Shown in pieces: positions 1-12,100 of a stretch of 64,000 nt of DNA. The translations under genes were made by a program, and so were the position numbers. This stretch comes from Bombardia bombarda (lineage: Eukaryota > Ascomycota > Sordariomycetes > Sordariales > Lasiosphaeriaceae). The DNA lies in assembly GCA_030512295.1 (NCBI GenBank), contig JAULSR010000001.1, forward strand, positions 62,001 through 126,000, read 5' to 3'. The first letter of the stretch is position 1. Each line of letters starts with the position of its first letter. A model generated the notes under the pieces. The model did no database searches and was not told the DNA's origin. It saw only the letters and a program-made list of their open reading frames with translations.

Positions 1-3000
1 TGCACATGATGCGCGAGTACACAACACAACACGGCTGCTCGACAGCCATGAGTGTCTACCAGGGCAGCGACTCCATGGTGCCTCTCTTCGATAAGGTGCT
101 CGTCATCAACGCCGGCCGTCAGATCTACTACGGCCCTGCCACTGAGGCCAAAGCATATTTCGAGTCCCTTGGCTTTGTCTGCCCCGACCGCACCACCATC
201 ACCGACTTCCTCAACTCCATGACGGCCGAGCCCGAGCTTCGCCACGTCCGCCCAGAATACAAATTCCGAGCACCCCGAAGCCCCGTCCAGTTCGAGGAGG
301 CTTTCCGCCAGAGCGTTCACCACAAGAACATGGTCGAGTCGCTGAGCACGGAGCGAGATAGGGCGGTGACAGCTACCCCAGGCCCCAGGCGCAAGGTCTA
401 CTCGCTGCCCCTGTATCGACAGATATTCGAGTGCTGCATCCGCCAGTTCCGCGTGCTCGCCTTCGACACCAACACGTGGATGACCGAGGCCGTCACCATT
501 ATTGTGCAGTCACTTGTGCTCGGCACCTTGTTCCGTGACCAAGGCCACACGACCCAGTCCTTCTTCCTCCTCGGCTCCTCTCTCTTCAACTCTGTCCTCG
601 TGCCCGCCCTGCAGTCCATGAGCGAGTTCAATAACAGCTTCGCCGAGAGGCCCCTTGTCATCCGCCAGAAGCGTTATCGCTTCTACCGCCCCATTGCCTA
701 CGCCCTCGGACTGGTGCTTACCGACGCCGTATGGAAGATTGTTGCCATCTGTTACAACATCCCCCAGTATTTCCTGATCGGCTACCAGCGCAGCGCTGAG
801 AAGTTTTTCACTTGGTTCTGCATTGTCTATGTGCTGCACATGGCGCTTTCCATGGTGTTCAGGGCCATTGCTGTCGCCTCACCAAACATGGGCAGGGCAG
901 TGCTACCCGTGGGCTTCATGTTCAATACTTTTGTCTTGTACACTGGCCTGTATGTGCCGGCACCGCAGATGCAGGTGTGGCTGAGTTGGATCCGTTATTT
1001 AAATGTACCTTGTTTGTCTCTTTGTGGCCCCCTCTATGTTTTGGCTAGGTGACTAGGGTGGTTAACTGACCTCGCGGGCGACCAACAGCCCCTTTACTAT
1101 GCCTACGAGTCCGCCATGGCCAACGAGTTCGGTAACCTCGACTACACATGCAACGCCGCCGACCTGGCGCCTGCCGGACCCGGCTACAGCTCCATGGCGA
1201 ATCAAGTCTGCTCGGTGCAGGGCTCGATACCTGGCCAGGAGCTGGTGTCTGGCGCATCCTTCATCCGCTCGCAATACGGCTTCGAGGTATCCCATCTGTG
1301 GCGTAACGTGGCCATCAACGCCGCCTTCTTTGTGTTCTTTGCCTTTTGCACTGGGTGAGTCCCTACCTGATGTGTCTGATGATAAGAGCTATCTGCTAAC
1401 TATATATGTCTTGTTGCAGACTCGGAATGGAACGATACAAGCTCCCAGCCGGTCGCCTCGCTACCATCTTCTTCAAGGCCGAACCCAAAGCATTCGCAGC
1501 TGTATCCACCGACAGCAGCCTTCACAGCTCAGACCACGAAAAGGGCTCCATCGACGACAAGGATGTGCCGCCGCGCACCTCCGAGGTTATGGTTGCGCCC
1601 GAGAAACATGCGCTACAATCCGTGACAAGTCACAACGGGCGCACGCTGGCGTGGAAAAACATCACACTGGAGCTCAAGGTGGATGGCGGCTCGAGACGGT
1701 TGCTCGATGGACTGAGTGGCTTCGTCGAACCAGGCCAGCTCACAGCTTTGATGGGTGCGTCTGGAGCGGGCAAGACTACGCTGCTCAACACTTTGGCTGG
1801 CCGTCTCGAGTTTGGCTCTCTCACAGGCGACCTCTATCTCGATGGTGGACCGCTCCCCAAGTCGTTCCGTCGCTACATGGGCTACGTCCAGCAGCAAGAC
1901 GTGCATCTGCCCACTCAGACAGTACGCGAGGCGCTGCAGATCACAGCACGACTGCGCAGACCCCTTAGTGTGCCTGACGAGGAGAAGGATGCCCATGTTG
2001 AGGCCGTCATCCGTACCCTCGAGATGGAGGATATTGCTGACGCCCTGATCGGTGTCCCCGGTGCCGGTCTCAACCTCGAGCAGCGCAAGCGCGTCACCAT
2101 TGGTGTCGAGTTGTCCGCCCGACCCGATATTCTCCTGCTCGACGAGCCCACCTCGGGGCTCGATGGCCAGTCAGCTTTGACAATTGGTCGCCTGCTACAT
2201 AAGCTTGCTGCCTCTGGCCAGACTGTTCTCTGCACCATCCATCAGCCAGCCGCCGAGCTGATCGAGCTCTTCGACTCGCTCGTCCTCCTCGTACCCGGTG
2301 GCAAACTGGCCTACCATGGCCCCTTTGGTGATAAATGCGCCATTGCGCTGGAGTATTTTGCCCGCTCTGCGCCCCCCTGTGGCGAAGACGAGAATCCTGC
2401 CGAGTACCTGGTGCAGGTTGTCCGTCCCCCGTCCGACTCGTCTTCTGCTGAAACTAAACGGGCAACTGCCGACTTCCCAGCGCTATGGCTCGCGAGCGAG
2501 GAGAGGACCGCGCGTGACGCCCAGCGTGCGGAGTCAATTGCCTCTGGCCATGGTGCCCAGTCCCTTCTACACGCCGAGAACACATATGCAGTGCCGCTCC
2601 TCTCCCAGCTGAACACCACAATGCGACGCACCTGGCTCTATTACTGGCGCGACCCAGACTACTTCGTCTCCAAGCTCCTCATGAACGTTGGAAACGCTCT
2701 GCTCAACGGCCTCACGTTCCTCAACGCCCCTTCAAACGAACGTGGTGCCTATGGTCGCATCTTCTCTGCCTTCATGTCGCTGATCGTCGGCCCGCCCTTG
2801 GGTCTGCAGGTTGAGCCGCGCTTCGTGGCCCTGCGCGATATCTTCACCCTGCGTGAGCAGGCCAGCCTGACGTACTCGTGGCTTTGCTTCGTCATTCCCG
2901 CCATTGTCATTGAGCTGCCCTACGCCTTCGTGACCAGCATGGTCTACTGGCTGCTGTGGTACTACCCCGTCGGCTACTTCACCGACCCGATGCGGGCCGG

Positions 3001-3622
3001 CTACAGCTTCCTCATGTACCAGCTCTTCTCCGTCTTCGCCCATAGTCTTGCTCAACTCTGCGCTGCTCTGATGCCCAATCTGAGCGCCGCCTTCATGGCC
3101 AACGGCTTTTTCTTCATGTTTGTTAACACCTTCTCCGGTACGCTGTCGCCTCTCCCCACCACCCCGACGGGATGGCGCTGGTACTACAAGGTTTCGCCCC
3201 TGTTCTATCTCAGCGAGGGCATCATGTCGGATGTGCTGTATGACTTGAACATCGACTGTGATGTGTCCGAGACGTCGCTGTTCCAGCCACCCAACGGGAC
3301 CACATGCATGCAGTATGCAAGTGACTTTTTGGAGGCTGCAACGGGTTACTTGCTGAATCCTGAGGCGCTGGTGGATTGCCAGTACTGCCGATACCGGAAC
3401 GGGCAGAGCTATGTAAGTTTTTAACTACTGTCATTTTGCTAACATGATTCTTTCGTATTAAACTTTACTAACGCTTTACCATCATAGTACGTCCAATGGG
3501 GCTATGACTTTGTCAACCGGTATAGGAACGTTGGCATTTTCATTGGGTTCATCGCCTTTAATTATACGGCAGTCATTGCCTTGACCTACCTTACCAAGGT
3601 AAAGAAGTGGAAGAAGGATTGA
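1..3622 (+). CDS. PDR-type ABC-G multidrug transporter, 5' truncated by the window edge
   Basis: Full-size pleiotropic-drug-resistance pump (NBD-TMD twice) of the plasma membrane; it exports hydrophobic compounds using ATP. The visible part has exons 3-1004, 1089-1354, 1420-3412 and 3488-3622, giving about 1131 residues, so roughly the first 350 of a usual 1450-1500 are missing. The window opens near the end of NBD1 (LFDKVLVINAGRQIYYGPA) and continues into TMD1. NBD2 is complete: Walker A GASGAGKTT, signature region LNLEQRKRVTIGVE, Walker B ILLLDEPTSGLD and H-loop CTIHQPAAE. TMD2 and the large extracellular loop before the last helix follow. Introns of 84, 65 and 75 bp restore the PDR reading frame across each junction. 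It sits at the edge of the cluster and may export its product or give self-resistance, but PDR genes are also common elsewhere, so membership is inference. Confidence 0.95.
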
Positions 3623-6315
3623 TCTGGTCACAACACAAGAATATTAGAGCGAAGAATGCATTACATGGCGCGATTGATAATACTATAAGTCAGCTAGCAT
3701 AATATTTAGACTTTTAGGGTTTCAGTTCAGAATTCAAAAAGAGGTTGCTAAGCCCCTTTTTCTTGAGCACAGTCCTTGTAAACACTAAACAGAGATCCAC
3801 GTGGCAACCAAGTCAGACAAGCCCGATGCTCCCCTAATACCTAATTATTATGACGGCATTTCATATACGAAATTCTCGGCCTACAGTTTCCATCGAATTG
3901 TTGATTATATTCAGATTATCCGTTGTGGCCAGCTGTCTGATCCACATCTCAACTTGACAACGCATTTCGCCCGTATGCCATCCTCTCAGCAGAGAGATCA
4001 CAACTGCGGCCGTGCAATCTCATGTGGGGTCATTTGATACCAGACTACCACATACAAAACACTCAGACTTGATGAGACTTGATAAAAACCCGTGCACGTC
4101 CATAATGTGTAGTGCTCTGTCTAGATGAGATCGCCGATCCTCTGTCGATTCAAGATCTCTAAACGTGGGTCATTGATTCACCCTGCTACCACTACAATGT
4201 ACCTTACCTCACCCGGTTAGAGTGAATCGTGAAAACGTTCCAAGCCCGAACCTAAACTCCATGGAGTATATGGAATGTATACATTCTGATCACATCGGAG
4301 ATTTCGGGGTTCCTGGCCCTGAGCATCTTTACTTACTTCGCCATGGTGCATTTGTAGAGGATGGAATCAGGGAAATCGAAAGCTTGTTAATGCATCACTT
4401 CTTGGGCTCTATTTTGTGGTATCTCTGGCTTGAATTCGGCTAATGGCAGGCTGGAAACTTAGTGATCGACATCATCGCATACGGGAGATGCTGAGCTTTC
4501 AAGGTTTCAAAAGACAAAAATAAATGTGAGGTGCCGACACAGAAATAACTGACCGAAATATAAGGCTGCTCCTTCAAATGCGGCGTCTGTCGGTGTGACA
4601 TATTATCGCGCCCGACCCGAGTGCGCGTGGTGGCTGCTTTGGAATGGCATTGGCCAGGCATCCCGCCCAATACATCCAGTTTCGGATTAGCTTACAAGAC
4701 CCCTAATTTGCTGTAATACGCCACCTACGTCTACACCACCATGCTCGGGCATCTACGTCATCCCGCCCTTACCCCAGCTCCAACGTCGTTTGATAAACGA
4801 ATGAAACTTCCAGGAATCAAGTGCCAGCGGCGGTATCTGAGTGGCGAATGTCGGTCTTGCCTATTAACAGGCTGTGAAGCTCCCCGGTCCCGGACAAATT
4901 CCGAAGGCAACTAGATTCGGGACCGAGGGAGCAAAGAACTATGGAAGCATCCTTTCTGGACGTGTGCTTGCAAGATTCCGGAAGATTGAGATTTGAGCAG
5001 GTGGCAAGGCATGCAGGCAGTGTATCTGGATCTGTGCGACAAGCAGAGGTTTTGGGATGTGGGTACGTAGCTCTTTTTTTGTTTTGAGTATCTCGTCATT
5101 GAGAAGAACACCTTAGCAACGGCGAGATAACTCGATATCCTGGACATCAGAATGAGAATTGCAGGTATATAGCGTCATTTAGGATCTTTATTTGAGCATA
5201 GCTTATAGTGTATGATGTATGACGTAAAGGGTGTAGAAAGCCGTTGAACCATCGTAGAAGGTTTTCGTGAACTTACCCACCAAGCTACCAGGTAGACATA
5301 ACGGCCGTTCCACTTTGAAAGCTCTGGATTTGAGTCCTAAGTAGGTACCTAAGCATATCAGCATACGAGTCATGTCATAGTAATGAAAATGTTGTGCAAC
5401 TAGCCTGTGTCTCATCCGCGTACTCCATGATGATCCGACCTGGTGGCTCGTTTACACGGTTGAAAAAGGAAAAAAGAAAAGAATGGACAGGCTGATCAGT
5501 GTCATAGAATCGAACTAAAGGCTTGAAAATTAGGGGCTATGGAGCCCGGAATAATCGGACGTGGTGGAGCCAAAAGATCTGATCTAATTCTAACACTGGG
5601 TTGGGCAAGAGTCTGTCTTAGCAACTTGGCTAAGGAATACATCTGGGGCAAAGTACGGTATTCTATCGCTACCTGATGATCGCATAGATGGAGGTCATGA
5701 GAAATTTTTTAATGATGATCTATCCACCTGGCTGACACACAGTAACACACCTAGATAGGGAGGTGCTTAAAAATGACGGGATGAAAGAGACATGTTACGG
5801 TTCCCAGGCACTAAGGCAGTTTTCATTACTTCCGCCCTCATATATAAGTCTGATAGTTCAATCCCATTTACATGCAGCCTTCCACTTTCACAGTCTCGCG
5901 ACGTCAAAACAATAACAAGGACCATAAGCCCAGAGGAGAGCAAATAATAGAGACAGAAATGTCAAAATATAGGTATCTCCCTATATCCATTAACCCTGTC
6001 TCCTCTTGTCTGTTTTGACCTCTTGCACAGACCCCTCCAAGACTCGGTACCCTGTCGAATTGTTGACCGAGAATTGCAGTAACGTCATTATGGTAGGTAC
6101 CGTGGACACATCTGCTAAGGTTTACGCCCTGTGTAGGGCATCATATGTTAATCCTTTGTACACACACAAAGCCGCACATTTCTGGTTTGAGGGAATGATT
6201 TTTAGGTCATTGAATGCAACTGGTATTTTGATTGCTCTAACTCTAACCACATAATCCGGTACCTAGTCTCAACCAACTACCTCGAAGAAACACAAGTGAA
6301 CGACAACATCGGCTC
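3623..6315. other. intergenic, no gene seen
   Basis: About 2.7 kb between the 3' end of the ABC transporter and the 3' end of the Zn2Cys6 regulator (convergent). It is AT-rich. The only ORFs are under 85 codons, with no recognisable motif and no intron-linked extension. No RNA gene or long repeat was recognised. Confidence 0.6.
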
Positions 6316-9111
6316 TTAACCCATACCACCAACAGCCACATCGCCTCCCATAGACGTCCACGACTCGGGGTTCGACCCTTCACCGGGACTCAAGTTTGTC
6401 CACAACATGTCCATGTTGTCCCAGTTGGTCACTATCCCATCGCTAAGCTCCAGGTCGTGCAGGAAACCAAAGTCGAGCATCTCCTCACCAATTGCCATAC
6501 CAGTGGGACCTGCCAGCCCACCCCCATTTACTTGCAACATACCTGGCCCTATTGTCCCATTCATGCCCATATTGCCCATGCCCATGCCCATTGCTCCTGT
6601 TGTGGGTATCATCAAGTTCATATCCTGCCTCACATCCTCCATATTCACAATACCATTGTTATTCCCTTGGTATCCGACAGCAGGCACAGGAGATTCGGTA
6701 GCCACGGCTGCCGTTCCCCCTGGCGCCTGCCCAACGGTATGCTGTGGTTGTACTTGCGCCTGCGCTGCTGTATTGGCATTAGCTGCCATTTGAGCCGCAG
6801 TAGCGGACTCGACCACCTTAGCGACCGCTTCGGCCGCGTTAAGAGGCCCAACTCCTGACGACGATGAAGCTGACGATATGGAATCCCTTCCTATACCTAT
6901 CAACGAGCTACTCGCTAAACTACTCGACGTCGTTGTGCCACCATTGGTACCTGCCGCCCAGCTACCATAACCACTGCCGGATCTATATCCGCCAATCAAT
7001 GCATCGACATCGTCGGCTAATATGCGAGCAATCTGAGCAACTGTGTCTGCCTCTGGGAGGATGTCTCTGTACATGTCCACAATCGCGATCGCCGTCTCGA
7101 TGGTCCTGCGAGTCTGCGTCGTGGTTGCATGGCTGATAGGAAAGGTGTATGCATAGCCCAGGGTGGTGAAGAGGGCGTTCTTGACCCATCGGAAGACGTG
7201 GTGGACACCACTGAGGATATCAGACGTGGTCAAGGCCTGGTGCACAATGTGGGTCAGGGTCATGGCATGCTGCAGGCCGGCAGCGGCTTTAGCATCCGAG
7301 TGCGGTGTAGATGCGTCAGCTATCGAGGTTGCAAAGCAGATAAATGGTTGGTATAGCGTCATGCAGTGCTGGTGATACTGCAACTCGAGGAGCAGACGTT
7401 GGCGCTGGCAGTGGATGAGGATATCGGGGCTGATGTCGAGGGGAGAGCGGTCCATTGAGTAAGGCTGGCCGCCATCGCGACGGGGGAGGATGTAGCCCGA
7501 GGGGACTTGTTTCGTCCACGTCGTGAGGTCTTTCATGTGGTCGGTCAACAGGCGCGCGCACTCCTCGCGAGCGGAGCCGTTGGCGACAAAGTCGGCGTAG
7601 CCATTCTCGCTAACGACGACGTCGTACTTTGAGTACAAAACCGAGCGAACGGTGCGCACCACGTCAAGCAGACGGAGGGCCTGTGTTTGGTAACCTAACC
7701 ATGTCGGGCAGGTTGAGTCGAAGGTGTAGTGGGGCCCAAGGGAGGCGGCAACTTCTGGCGACTCGGTGGGAAGGTGGCAGGTGCTATGGGAGGGGCCGAT
7801 CATGGGCGGGCGACCAACCTCCATGGATAGCTTGGCGTCCAGAATGTAGAGTGACCACCAGGTACGGCGGCAGATTTCTTTTTGGGCGGGGGATTCTGAG
7901 GCGAGCGGCTCATGCGGGAGGCCCAAGATCATGGCCATCATGATAGCCTTGCCAGCGACAACCTGGGCGCGGTTGAGCAGTCCGGCCTCGTACAGGTATA
8001 CGATGCTGAAGATGTAGCATTGCACAGTCGTGAGAGAGGGCGACTCGATGGTCTGATCGATGGCATCTTGGCAGCGGCGGTAGTATTGGAAGCCGGCAAG
8101 GGAAGGCCAATTGTATGGCTGCTCTTGTTGCTGCTGCTGTTGGTGTTGGGGGTTCTGGTATTGTTGTTGTTGGTATTGGCTGGGGGGTGACATGGAACTT
8201 TGTCGGCTGTTGTGACGACTGTTGTGACGGCTGCTGTCCGAGTCGAAGTCGGAGCCTGTTGTGTGGATCTGGCGGATGGGAAAGTTGCCAAGCTGTATGC
8301 ACAGGGCAAGTATGATATCGACGAGGGGGGAGGGTTTCCTCTGTGGTGGTTGTTGGGACTGAGCTGCGCCGGTGGCTGCGTTGGTGTCGGCCCAGAGCGC
8401 CTTGTAATCGCGTCTGAACTGGCCCTCATTCAGGATGGGAAAGCTGAAGTAGTGTGTATGCCAGAACAGATCGAGGAAGTGCTCTTCCTGGGCGCGCGGC
8501 AGATAGCCGGCGCTGATAAAGTCGGGCTGCTGCAGCTGAGGCGGCACGGTGGGGCCGCCAGCGCAGATGGAAATGTCGAGGGGCTGTGACCGCTGCCAGG
8601 AGGTCTGGAGGAACTGGCCCATGCGGGTGAGGAAGAAGGGGAGCGAGGCGACACCGTAGATGATGGAGTCGATGCGCACGCCGTTGCGCGATGCCGAGGG
8701 GCGATCAGCGGCAGCCGCGTACGAGTCGGACAGCGAGACGCGGCGCGACAGTTCGAGGAGGTCGACGGACGAGGCCGAGGGCGAGGGACTGCCCTTTGAG
8801 GAATCCGCCTGCTGTTTCTGGGTCTTGGCTGTACTCTCGAACTCGCGCACCTGGGCGCGCAGTCTCTCGACCTCCTTGACGGCGGCCGCGATGCTGCGGA
8901 ACTGGTTCTCGCCGCTGATGGCGCATTCCCGGCCGGCCTGCTGGCAGTTGTAACACGGGCGGTGGCTGTCGCACTTGATGCGCATCAGCTTGCACCAGTC
9001 GCAGGCTCGTCGCACCTGGCTGCGCTTGGAGCGAGCCGGCGCCCCATCCTCGCGCCCCGCTGCAGCCCCGGTCCGCGGCGACGTGTTGCCGTAGCTGAAC
9101 GTGGAGAACAT
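6316..9111 (-). CDS. Zn2Cys6 fungal-specific transcription factor, 931 aa
   Basis: Nuclear DNA-binding regulator in one intronless ORF. The zinc cluster is Cys37-x2-Cys40-x6-Cys47-x5-Cys53-x2-Cys56-x6-Cys63, followed by a heptad-like helix around residues 72-96 (KEVERLRAQVREFE) likely to mediate dimerisation. A fungal_trans middle homology region lies at about residues 205-520; its typical pieces include HYFSFPILNEGQF and RRTWWSLYILDAKLSMEVGR. A Gln-rich stretch lies near residues 310-345, and a Gly/Met/Asn-rich C-terminal tail looks like an activation region. It is longer than many cluster-specific regulators. The CDWC...RIKCDS zinc-cluster type also occurs in broadly conserved regulators, so control of the PKS cluster is possible but unproven. 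The intergenic region upstream is exceptionally long. Confidence 0.95.
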   Translation of the reverse strand: MFSTFSYGNTSPRTGAAAGREDGAPARSKRSQVRRACDWCKLMRIKCDSHRPCYNCQQAGRECAISGENQFRSIAAAVKEVERLRAQVREFESTAKTQKQQADSSKGSPSPSASSVDLLELSRRVSLSDSYAAAADRPSASRNGVRIDSIIYGVASLPFFLTRMGQFLQTSWQRSQPLDISICAGGPTVPPQLQQPDFISAGYLPRAQEEHFLDLFWHTHYFSFPILNEGQFRRDYKALWADTNAATGAAQSQQPPQRKPSPLVDIILALCIQLGNFPIRQIHTTGSDFDSDSSRHNSRHNSRQSSMSPPSQYQQQQYQNPQHQQQQQQEQPYNWPSLAGFQYYRRCQDAIDQTIESPSLTTVQCYIFSIVYLYEAGLLNRAQVVAGKAIMMAMILGLPHEPLASESPAQKEICRRTWWSLYILDAKLSMEVGRPPMIGPSHSTCHLPTESPEVAASLGPHYTFDSTCPTWLGYQTQALRLLDVVRTVRSVLYSKYDVVVSENGYADFVANGSAREECARLLTDHMKDLTTWTKQVPSGYILPRRDGGQPYSMDRSPLDISPDILIHCQRQRLLLELQYHQHCMTLYQPFICFATSIADASTPHSDAKAAAGLQHAMTLTHIVHQALTTSDILSGVHHVFRWVKNALFTTLGYAYTFPISHATTTQTRRTIETAIAIVDMYRDILPEADTVAQIARILADDVDALIGGYRSGSGYGSWAAGTNGGTTTSSSLASSSLIGIGRDSISSASSSSGVGPLNAAEAVAKVVESATAAQMAANANTAAQAQVQPQHTVGQAPGGTAAVATESPVPAVGYQGNNNGIVNMEDVRQDMNLMIPTTGAMGMGMGNMGMNGTIGPGMLQVNGGGLAGPTGMAIGEEMLDFGFLHDLELSDGIVTNWDNMDMLWTNLSPGEGSNPESWTSMGGDVAVGGMG

Positions 9112-12100
9112 TGCAAGGAGCGCAATTGATTGTGGCCGTCAATCGGCGGGGTTGCGTGCCTAGGTACCTATCCGAGATGGAGATGGAAGGTGGAGTTGAG
9201 TTGAGTTGAGTGCAGGTGGCAGGTGTTGGCGCTGCCTGGTGAGATGGTGGATTGGATGCTTAGAAATCGTAAAATCGCAGCCTGTGGGCATGGAACGCTC
9301 CTGCCTGTTGTCTGCTGCCAGGGCACACCTGACCTGCGCCGTGTGTGCTTCGTGCCTGCCCTGTTGGTGCTGGACTGCCCTGCTGGAAAGCGCGACCCTG
9401 AAAAACCTGGTCGGCCAGTGAAATTGCCCTGTGGGGTGAGTCGTGACTGCCTGTCTTGGTGTTCGTCCACTCCGCTTGCCTTGTTCACACCACTCGCAAC
9501 GGTTATGAAAACGCGGAGTTTGTGAGTGTGTCGCTGTCGTCTGGTACTGGCTCCAGCACTCACTCTACTGGTTGGTGGTGATGGTGATGGTAATGGTGAT
9601 GGTCCCTGCGGCGGCGGCAGTGGTGGTGGTGGTGGTGTTGACGATGATGCAGAAGCAATGCAATAATTTAATGTTTCAGACTCTGGAGGGTGCTGGCTCT
9701 AGGTGGTCATGTGGTATCGACTATTGGGGCAAAGAAATAAACATTGTCTATCTAGATCTCTCTCATGATGGCAGGCAGGGTATGGATATGGACTGTATTT
9801 GTACAAGGCGACGTATCGGGTCCGGCCAAGAATGTGGCGCCCGGCTTCGGCTCCTTGTCGACAAAACACAACACAACCCCTCCCTCCCTTCTTTCAAGCC
9901 CCCCCAGATATCCTGGACTGTCCTGCACTGTGTATGTAGCCTCAATCCTTTGCACACGAGATTACATCATCACTAATGCAGGCCGTGCATTCATTACTAG
10001 CAGACGTAAGGCGAGTTTGGTGGTCCAACCACTTGACCCCGAGTGAGTTTGTTTTGACTGTTGACAGTCCCCGAATTGGGCCTCTCGATCCTTGCAGCAG
10101 CCAGGCGAGCCAGCCCAGCTTGATGGGGAAGGTACAGTGGAGCCAACATGCAATGCAATTGCAGCAATTCTCCAGAATTCCATTCCTTTTCGGTCCCTTT
10201 CCTCTCGTGCTACTCTCGCACTCCGCTAGCTCGCACCCCTCTTGATCTCGCAATTCCCTATTCGCCTTTTTTTCTTCCTTATCCGCCCTTTTGCTAAGCT
10301 CTAGCTACATAGGGCAAACCCGAGCGCCCCACGTAAAAAGCCGGCTAGGTGGAGGCTACCACCTTTTTACCGTCTTATCCATCGCTGCTAGTTCTAACCT
10401 GCCAAGTGCCAACTACCTCGGTATACTTTGTACAGAGTGCACGACAAAGCATTGTTGACCGTTGCGACTATGGGGGTACTTTGTACACGGTCAGCAACTG
10501 ACTAGGTAAGGATGGTTCTGCTGCCCGAGCCTCCTATCTGGACGCACTCAGTCTGTTTTGCTCAAAAGGAAAAAAGGGGTTTGCCTGTTTGCCCCCCACC
10601 AATCCGATTTGACGTCATGCGGTCTTGCTTCTGTCTGAGTGCACGATCGTCCCTTAGCCCGATCGTCCCGCAGCCCTCGTTAGCGTCCGTCGACGTCCCG
10701 CGTCACGTCACGGGTGCTAAGATATGAGCGCTAGGTACCTACACTATAGTCACTGCACTATCCTGTGTACTGCTCTGTTCTACTAGCAGCAAGTCACGGT
10801 AGGTTAATTTGAAATCTCGCCCAGGATGCCCAATTGATGGATGGATGCACCCTGCGTCCTTGACAAGTCCCATTTTGGTCTGGACTTCGAGGTGCTCATA
10901 CATCATCTTGCTGTTTGACCGAGCGTCTCTTCGTGACAGGAACCAAGTGTCAGAATATCTTATTTCAGCGGGCCGATAGCCAACTTAACTACCTACGTAC
11001 TGGGCCCCTATTATCTTCTACCAACTTCGAGATGGTTGGTGAAGCACCTTACGTATCTTACCGGATGTCATTCTGTCCATTCTGGGATCCTGCCAGTCGC
11101 TAAACCACATGATATTTGAGCTGTCCTTTGCTACCGATGCCGCCTAGACTAGCTCCTTGAAGTGCATGGCGTTAGTATGGGGCGAATGCAACCAAAGCAA
11201 AGTCTTAACCTATTTCCTCGCTAATGGTACTTTATTACTTCATTCCGCACTTTACTATCCTCAAGGGTCCTAGGAATGCAGCCGCCTTTAATGTGGAGCT
11301 AGTGCACCTTGTGCCCAGAAAAAAACAATCCCCTCGTTCCTTACCCACAGGGGCGTAGTACACGTGCAGAGAACTAAGGCATACGAGCAAAACAGACTAA
11401 GACGACCATGACTTTCTCCAACCAGTATGACCCCTCTGTTAAGTTCAGGGTTCATGGTCCACGGCAGTCATGGTTTGACACTCCCGTCAATGGTCAAGAT
11501 ACTGGCAAACCGACATCCTATTTCTACCTACAATTGCGCAGAGCTTCACACTATCTGCCTAGGCAAACTGGTGTCAGTGTCGTTCAAAGAGTTCCAACAA
11601 GGTTGCAACGCAAGATGAAAGTTTTGATCGCTCAAAACCCCTAAAGTATTGCCAGGCAGGTAAGGTACTACTAGTGCAGCTGGTACCGTCAAAACAGTTC
11701 AAGGATAATCTATGTTCCCCAGTGCTGTCTACAGCACGACCGAAATAGCCATTGTCGAGCAAGTATATCTCCAAATTTCATCATCCCCGCCATTGAGAGT
11801 ATAGACTAGTACGTATTATGGCGCCTTCCTATCTCAATGTCAGTGCATGTAATAGCCTACCTACATCATAAATACAAAGTTTAAATCAATGCTGCTTCGG
11901 TCTCAATCTACAAGTTCGTGTTAGCCTATTCTACTGTATACCCAGATTCAGGTCGACAGCTTCGGAGCTTCTGTTTCCGACCCATAAGTGCCTTGGTACG
12001 CATCACATCTCTTTTGATATCCAGCATCTCTAAAGTGGCTTGCGGGCAATGGAGCCTCAACCTGCATGGGCTTTTGGCATTTAGTGTTAAACGTACCAAG